A DNA stretch of 64,000 nt, taken from the NCBI RefSeq assembly GCF_009758015.1, contig NZ_WSEL01000003.1, positions 1,984,001-2,048,000 of the forward strand, given 5' to 3'. Source of the DNA: Ramlibacter pinisoli (GTDB taxonomy: Bacteria > Pseudomonadota > Gammaproteobacteria > Burkholderiales > Burkholderiaceae_C). Position numbers and translations under genes: made by a program. The first letter of the stretch is position 1. Each line of letters begins with the position of its first letter. Positions 59,325-64,000 of this stretch are shown here, piece by piece. The notes under the pieces were generated by a model that did no database searches, was not told the origin of the DNA, and saw only the letters and a program-made list of their open reading frames with translations.

Positions 59325-60981
59325 CCAGCTTGTAGATGTCGCGCGCAGCCTCGGCAGAGATGCGGTCCTGCATGAGGTCCTTGCGAACCAGTTCGTGCGC
59401 ACGTTCGGCCGGATCACCCCACCCGCCACCAGCGGGCATCGTGTGCTCCACGACATCACCAACGCGCAGCGGTATGGGCGAAGTCGGCAATGCGGGGACT
59501 ACGATGCCATCGCTGCCGCGCCGAATCACCGTCATCGAGCCGGCGCCGGCTTGGCCGCCGAACAGGCCGTGCGGGGGATTGGCGCGTTTGTCGGAGCGGA
59601 TGTTAAGCGTGGCCCTGTCGCTCAGGATCCGGTAGCTGCGGCGAATGGCCATGCCGCCGCGCTGTGAGCCGGCGCCGCCCGAATCCTTCACGAAGCCATA
59701 CTCCTCAACGCGCAGCGGGTAGCGTGCCTCAATCAGTTCCACCGGGACGTTGGCTTGGTTGGCGCCGATGTGCGCCACGCCTTCTTGGCCGTCGTGGGCA
59801 GCACAAGCACCGGAGGTTCCCATCAGCGTCTCGCAGAAGATGAACTGCTTGCCGTTGACCGTTCCCGAAAACGTCGGCAGCGACGAGCCGCCGCTGCCGT
59901 CCGCAGTCGCCCGGTCGGGAACGGCCTGTGCAAGGGCGCCCATGAGGCAATCCAGCATGCGATAGCCGGTGATGCCACGCGCACCCGTCGGTGCGGGGAA
60001 CAGCGGTCGCACAACTGTGCCTTCGGGCGAGCGCACTTCGATCGGAACGGTGAAGCCATGGCAGTTCGGAATGTTCTGCCTGAGCACGCTGCGGATCGCC
60101 GCGTATGCGCAGGACTTGGTGAACGGGAACGTCGAGTTGATGCCACCGGCCACCTGCGGCGAGGTACCGGTCCAATCGACGATCACGCCATCACCGGTAA
60201 AACTCACCTTGACCTTGAACACGACCGGCTCTGGGTTCTCGCCAAGGCCGTCGATGTGGTCCGTGAACGCATAGTCGCCCTTGGGGAACTCCGCTAGTTC
60301 GGCCCGCACCAACCGCTCTGCGTGCTCGTGCAGAGCCTCGCCTGCCGCACGGATAGTATCGATGCCGTAGCGGTCGATCAGCTCCGTGAACTCGCGCACG
60401 CCGTTCGTGCAAGCAGCTACCTGGGCATGCAGGTCGCCAAACACGAGCTTGGGCGTGCGAACGTTCGCTTCGATGATTTTCCAGACGCTGGAGTTCGGCT
60501 TGCCTTTCTCATACAGCTTCAGGACGGGCAGGCGCAGGCCTTCCTGGAACACCTCGACGGCGCCAAGCGCATTGCTTCCCGCCACGATGCCGCCCACGTC
60601 CGAGTGGTGTGCAAGTGTCGTCGCCCAGCCTTCCACGCGACCTGCGACGAACACAGGGGCAACAACATAGATGTCGGGCAGGTGCTGGCCCGCTGCGAGG
60701 AACGGGTCGTTGAAGATGAAGACATCGCCGGGATGAATGTCGCCGGCCTGCTCGCGGCGCAGGTTGTCCATCGCGTCGTGGAAGCTGCCCAGGTGCATGG
60801 GCGTGCACACGCCCTGCGCCAGCGTTTGTCCATTCGCGTCGCACAGCGCGGTCGAGAAATCAAGCGACTCGCGCACGATCTCGGAATACGCCGTACGCAT
60901 CACGGTGATCGCCAGGTTGTCGGCGATGGTGTCGAACGCGCTGCGCAGGACTTCGAGGAGATAGGGATCGATTTTGGCCAT
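59317..60981 (-). CDS. hyuB: Hydantoinase B/oxoprolinase-family subunit, second copy
   Basis: A 554-residue HyuB protein without any basic tail. It begins MAKIDPYLLEVLRSAFDTIA and carries the FIFNDPFLAAGQHLPDIYVV, AHHSDVGGIVAGSNALGAVE and HTMPAGGGWGDP blocks. ATG 60981 is preferred because GAGG lies 6 bases upstream; an ATG at 60993 overlaps the hyuA stop in ATGA. The first-copy HyuB (42848) differs strongly by eye, so the two hyuAB sets are old paralogs with probably different substrates. Confidence 0.93.
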   Translation of the reverse strand: MAKIDPYLLEVLRSAFDTIADNLAITVMRTAYSEIVRESLDFSTALCDANGQTLAQGVCTPMHLGSFHDAMDNLRREQAGDIHPGDVFIFNDPFLAAGQHLPDIYVVAPVFVAGRVEGWATTLAHHSDVGGIVAGSNALGAVEVFQEGLRLPVLKLYEKGKPNSSVWKIIEANVRTPKLVFGDLHAQVAACTNGVREFTELIDRYGIDTIRAAGEALHEHAERLVRAELAEFPKGDYAFTDHIDGLGENPEPVVFKVKVSFTGDGVIVDWTGTSPQVAGGINSTFPFTKSCAYAAIRSVLRQNIPNCHGFTVPIEVRSPEGTVVRPLFPAPTGARGITGYRMLDCLMGALAQAVPDRATADGSGGSSLPTFSGTVNGKQFIFCETLMGTSGACAAHDGQEGVAHIGANQANVPVELIEARYPLRVEEYGFVKDSGGAGSQRGGMAIRRSYRILSDRATLNIRSDKRANPPHGLFGGQAGAGSMTVIRRGSDGIVVPALPTSPIPLRVGDVVEHTMPAGGGWGDPAERAHELVRKDLMQDRISAEAARDIYKLDV

Positions 60982-60989
60982 GTGCGCCC

Positions 60990-63041
60990 TCATTGCAGTG
61001 TGATCCGAAGGTTGTTCAGCTCGTCGCGCCAGACAGTGGCGTCCGGCGGCACGACAGTCGTCCCATCCACGTCCTGCACGATGATGGGGCCGGGGCGTGG
61101 CGAGCGGCCGACGGCGCCGCGGCTCACCACCGCCGTCGTCACCCAACCTGCCTCCTCGCCGAAATAGCAGCGCCGCTCCGGCATCGTGGAAGAGACCGGC
61201 TCCAGGGCCGCAAGCGCGCGCCCGATGGGCGATTGCGATGGCCGGTGCACGGCAACTCGCAGCGAGGTAATTTCCACCGGATGGTTGCCATGCGGACGGT
61301 GACCGTATGTCCGCTCGTGTTCATTCTCGAACGCTCGAGTCAGCAGCGAAAGGTCAGCATAGGCGCCGTCGGGGATCCTTACCGCCAATTCGAACAGCTG
61401 GCCTTCGTACCGCATCATCGCGGACGCATCCACCGCGCCACCCGCGAGCTGCGGGCTGGCGAGCAGGTCGCGGCTGCCGTTGTCCACCATGGTGCGCAAC
61501 TGCGAGGCCTCGATGCTGGCGATTCCTGCGTTGACTGGAACCATTCGGATGCCTTCCATGTCCGCGCACAGAAGCCCCAACGCGCTGAACACGCCGGCCG
61601 CCGGCGGGATCAGGACGTCCTTGATCTGCAGCAGCCGCGCAAGGTCCGGGCCGTGCACACCGCCGTTGCCGCCGTAACAGACCAGCACGCAGGCGCGAGG
61701 GTCGCGGCCCTTGTATGTACTGACGGACTTGATGGCGCGAGCCATGCGCGCATTGGCGACTTGCCGGATGCCGTGCGCTGCCGCTTCCACCGTGCCCCCG
61801 ATGCGGTCGACCACCGTCTTCTGGATCGCATCGCGCGCCAGCAGTGGATCAATGGGCAGCGACCCGCCAGCGAGAGCGCCGATGTAGCCGAGCGCCACAT
61901 TGGCATCGGTCACCGTCGGCTGCACGTTGCCCTTCCCGTAGCACGCAGGCCCGGGAATCGCTCCGGCGCTCTGCGGTCCGACCTGGATCGCGCCGGCCTT
62001 GTCGATTGCCACCAGGCTACCGCCGCCTGCACCGACCTCGGCGATGTCAATCACCGGCAGCCGAAGCGCGTAGCCGGCGCCGCCGGCCATCACACCGCCG
62101 AACGACTGTTCGCTGCCGACCTCATAGTTGTCGGACAGGAACAGTCTCCCCTTCTCGATCAGCGACGCCTTGGCCGTCGTGCCACCCATGTCGAAAGCGA
62201 TCACGTCGGTCATGCCGACAGCTGCCGCGAGCTTGGCTGCGCCGACCACGCCGGCCGCAGGGCCGCATTCGATGATCTGAGCTGGCAGCTTCTCGATCTC
62301 CTGCGCCGTGGCTACGCCTCCGCTCGACTGCATCAGCACCAGCGGCGCCTTGATGCCGCGGCCCTGCAGAGTCGAACGCGTCGTCGACAGGTACTTGCTG
62401 ACGGGCGGCCCAACGTACGAGTTGATCACGGTGGTGCTGGTGCGTTCGTACTCGCGCATCTCGGGCAGCACGTCGACCGACAGCGAGACGTAGACCGACG
62501 GCAACGCGCTCCGCAATGCATCGCCCAGACGCCGCTCGTGCTCCGGATTCCGGTACGAGTTGATGAAGCACACTGCCACCGCTTCCAGCTTGTGGTCGCG
62601 GCAGAGCGTCACAGCGCGCTGGATCTCGCTTTCCGTCAGCGCAACCAGTACGGAGCCGTCGCCGGCCATGCGCTCGTCCAATTCGAACCGCAGTTCACGC
62701 GGCACGAGCGGTTCGGGCCTCTCGTATTGCGGATCGTAAAGCCGCGGCACACGGATGCGCCTGAGCTCCAACACGTCGCGAAAGCCGCGCGTGGTCAGCA
62801 AGCCGGTGCGCGCGCCGCGATGCTCCAGGATCGCATTTGTCGCAACGGTGCAGGCGTGCAGCACCTCTTGCACGTCGCCGGCTTTGCCAGCCGCCGTGGC
62901 GATGCCTTGCTCAACGCCATTAACGAGACCGGCGGCGAAATCGGGCGGCGTCGATGGCACCTTGGTCACCACGAACCGGCCATCGGCCGTCGCGGTCACG
63001 ACGTCCGTGAAGGTTCCGCCGATGTCACTGCCAATTCTCAT
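60990..63041 (-). CDS. hyuA: Hydantoinase A/oxoprolinase-family subunit, second copy
   Basis: A 683-residue HyuA with DIGGTFTD at 6-13 and AFDMGGTTAKAS near 277, both ATP-contacting loops intact. The GAGGGSLVAIDKAG and PGPACYGKGN blocks follow. It works with HyuB2 on a cyclic amide (hydantoin, oxoproline or a related ring) using ATP. It follows the PrpD-like gene by 91 bases. This second hyuAB set lacks Bug receptors and an IclR regulator, unlike the first. Confidence 0.93.
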   Translation of the reverse strand: MRIGSDIGGTFTDVVTATADGRFVVTKVPSTPPDFAAGLVNGVEQGIATAAGKAGDVQEVLHACTVATNAILEHRGARTGLLTTRGFRDVLELRRIRVPRLYDPQYERPEPLVPRELRFELDERMAGDGSVLVALTESEIQRAVTLCRDHKLEAVAVCFINSYRNPEHERRLGDALRSALPSVYVSLSVDVLPEMREYERTSTTVINSYVGPPVSKYLSTTRSTLQGRGIKAPLVLMQSSGGVATAQEIEKLPAQIIECGPAAGVVGAAKLAAAVGMTDVIAFDMGGTTAKASLIEKGRLFLSDNYEVGSEQSFGGVMAGGAGYALRLPVIDIAEVGAGGGSLVAIDKAGAIQVGPQSAGAIPGPACYGKGNVQPTVTDANVALGYIGALAGGSLPIDPLLARDAIQKTVVDRIGGTVEAAAHGIRQVANARMARAIKSVSTYKGRDPRACVLVCYGGNGGVHGPDLARLLQIKDVLIPPAAGVFSALGLLCADMEGIRMVPVNAGIASIEASQLRTMVDNGSRDLLASPQLAGGAVDASAMMRYEGQLFELAVRIPDGAYADLSLLTRAFENEHERTYGHRPHGNHPVEITSLRVAVHRPSQSPIGRALAALEPVSSTMPERRCYFGEEAGWVTTAVVSRGAVGRSPRPGPIIVQDVDGTTVVPPDATVWRDELNNLRITLQ

Positions 63042-63132
63042 TCCAGACTCCGTTGTGGTTGGGTCACGCGCCTGTTCGCGCGCACCGAAGATTCAAGTTA
63101 TGGGCCATGCGCGTACGCAGCGGCCGACGAAT

Positions 63133-64000
63133 TCAATCCGCCTGCACGGTCTCGAATAGCTGCCGCGCGGTCGCTTCTCCCGAAAGGATTCCGGCCAGTG
63201 CGACGCGCGGCAGCGAAACGCCAGCGTGGCCCGCGAGATGGACGGCTTTGTCGAGCAGCGCCGTGTCCGCCAATGGGTTGTCGTAGTCGCCGACAGGCGA
63301 GATCACCTCCGCCTGCACCTGGGCCTGAGGCGTCTGCACGGTGACGCGTGCCGGCACCTTTAAGGGATACATCGCATCCAGAGCGGGGGCGACATTGACG
63401 TGGATGCGCCGGGCGAACTCAGTCACTTCCGCGTCCGCGAGCAGGCTTTCATCCATCGGCAGCAGAGCTTCGGCACCGCGCAGCCAGGCGGCCGCAACGG
63501 CGAACGGTACGCTGAACTGAGCCGCAATCAGGTCGCGCGGCTCTGCCTGATTCGGCAGGGTGGCCGCCCGCGCAAAGGTGTCGATCGCAATCGACTGCAC
63601 CGGCACATTCACCGGGAGCCGAGACTTCAGGTCCAGCGCCGCGTCGATCGCGCTGTGCATCCAGCGACAACAGGCGAAGCGCTTGTAGTAAGTCGATTCA
63701 ATGAGCGGCGCACCGGTTTCGTCCGATGGCTGAGGAGCACGGTACATAGTCGGATTCGACAGCGCCTGGTCGTAGCCGCGAAAACCTTGCGCAGCGAGTT
63801 CTGCCGCCGCGAAGCCGGACACCACGGACCACGGAATGCCTTCCTTCACATGCCCGCCCTGAAACCCCGAGTAGTCGGCGGCCAGGAGATTGGGCGCGTG
63901 CGACTCCGCGAGCGTGAGTGCATGGCGCATACGCTCGGTATCCAGCCCCATCAGCTTGGCAAGCGCGGCGGCCACACCGATAGTCGACCAGCGACCCGTC
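63133..64000 (-). CDS. MmgE/PrpD-family protein, N-terminus outside window
   Basis: The C-terminal 288 residues of an MmgE/PrpD protein. TGRWSTIGVAAALAKLMGLD, then HVKEGIPWSVVSGFAAAELA, and KRFACCRWMHSAIDAALDLK are family blocks. PrpD is 2-methylcitrate dehydratase; relatives include cis-aconitate decarboxylase and many uncharacterised dehydratases of catabolic operons. Its position ahead of hyuAB2 and the hutG-like gene suggests it acts on the organic-acid end of that pathway. Its start lies beyond position 64000. Confidence 0.9.
   Translation of the reverse strand, partial: TGRWSTIGVAAALAKLMGLDTERMRHALTLAESHAPNLLAADYSGFQGGHVKEGIPWSVVSGFAAAELAAQGFRGYDQALSNPTMYRAPQPSDETGAPLIESTYYKRFACCRWMHSAIDAALDLKSRLPVNVPVQSIAIDTFARAATLPNQAEPRDLIAAQFSVPFAVAAAWLRGAEALLPMDESLLADAEVTEFARRIHVNVAPALDAMYPLKVPARVTVQTPQAQVQAEVISPVGDYDNPLADTALLDKAVHLAGHAGVSLPRVALAGILSGEATARQLFETVQAD

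Overview
The window looks like chromosome of a high-GC betaproteobacterium of the Comamonadaceae type (Ramlibacter/Variovorax-like). The reasons are the yicC-gmk-rpoZ-spoT-greB order, the many Bug-family (TctC) periplasmic receptors, a Comamonadaceae-type porin remnant and the general protein style. This assignment is inference from gene content; no rRNA is present.

Region 1 (1-15.6 kb) is ordinary core. A PP2C phosphatase and Ser/Thr kinase pair is followed by yicC, gmk, rpoZ, spoT and greB, a degenerate histidine-kinase-like protein, two multidomain c-di-GMP proteins around a stand-alone receiver, a tRNA-Arg(ACG) with a strong terminator, an MFS transporter and several conserved unknowns.

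Region 2 (15.75-21.1 kb) is a mobile-element region. It opens with the orphan 3' half of a CAT-anticodon tRNA, then a tyrosine integrase overlapping a cargo gene, an AlpA-like regulator, a HicB-like protein and a zinc-ribbon protein. A second module follows in ruins: an excisionase-like HTH fragment, an integrase whose centre is deleted so that its two ends are fused, and a membrane protein split by an in-frame TAG.

Region 3 (21.5-54 kb) is catabolic accessory DNA dominated by solute receptors: nine intact Bug genes and three broken ones, with no TctA/TctB membrane partners. Segment 21.5-27.5 kb has an IclR regulator with three copies of a GTCCACA-type palindrome in front of neighbouring genes (short-chain dehydrogenase, amidohydrolase, quinone oxidoreductase, Bug). 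Segment 27.6-36.7 kb is a decay zone with broken Bug genes, porin, LysR regulator and alpha/beta hydrolase between intact genes, plus a flavin reductase fused to an IclR-type effector domain. Segment 37.2-53.9 kb is the best candidate for a coherent undescribed system. It has a nine-gene operon (Bug-hyuA-hyuB-SDR-Bug-Bug-ornithine cyclodeaminase-like-Asp/Glu racemase-like-Bug), divergent from two tandem IclR regulators and a threonine-aldolase-like enzyme, and next to a second divergon (racemase-like versus Bug-CMD-Bug). Both intergenic regions carry the same three-half-site element ATTCCG-n5-CGGAAT-n3-ATTTCCG, so the two units are probably one regulon.

Region 4 (54.4-64 kb) reads entirely leftward. 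A DAO-type flavoprotein precedes etfB-etfA in one unit. Upstream of it lie a LysR regulator, an N-formylglutamate-amidohydrolase-like gene, a second hyuA-hyuB pair and a partial MmgE/PrpD gene. The likely theme of regions 3 and 4 is uptake and breakdown of cyclic amides or amino-acid-like organic acids, but no substrate can be named from sequence alone.
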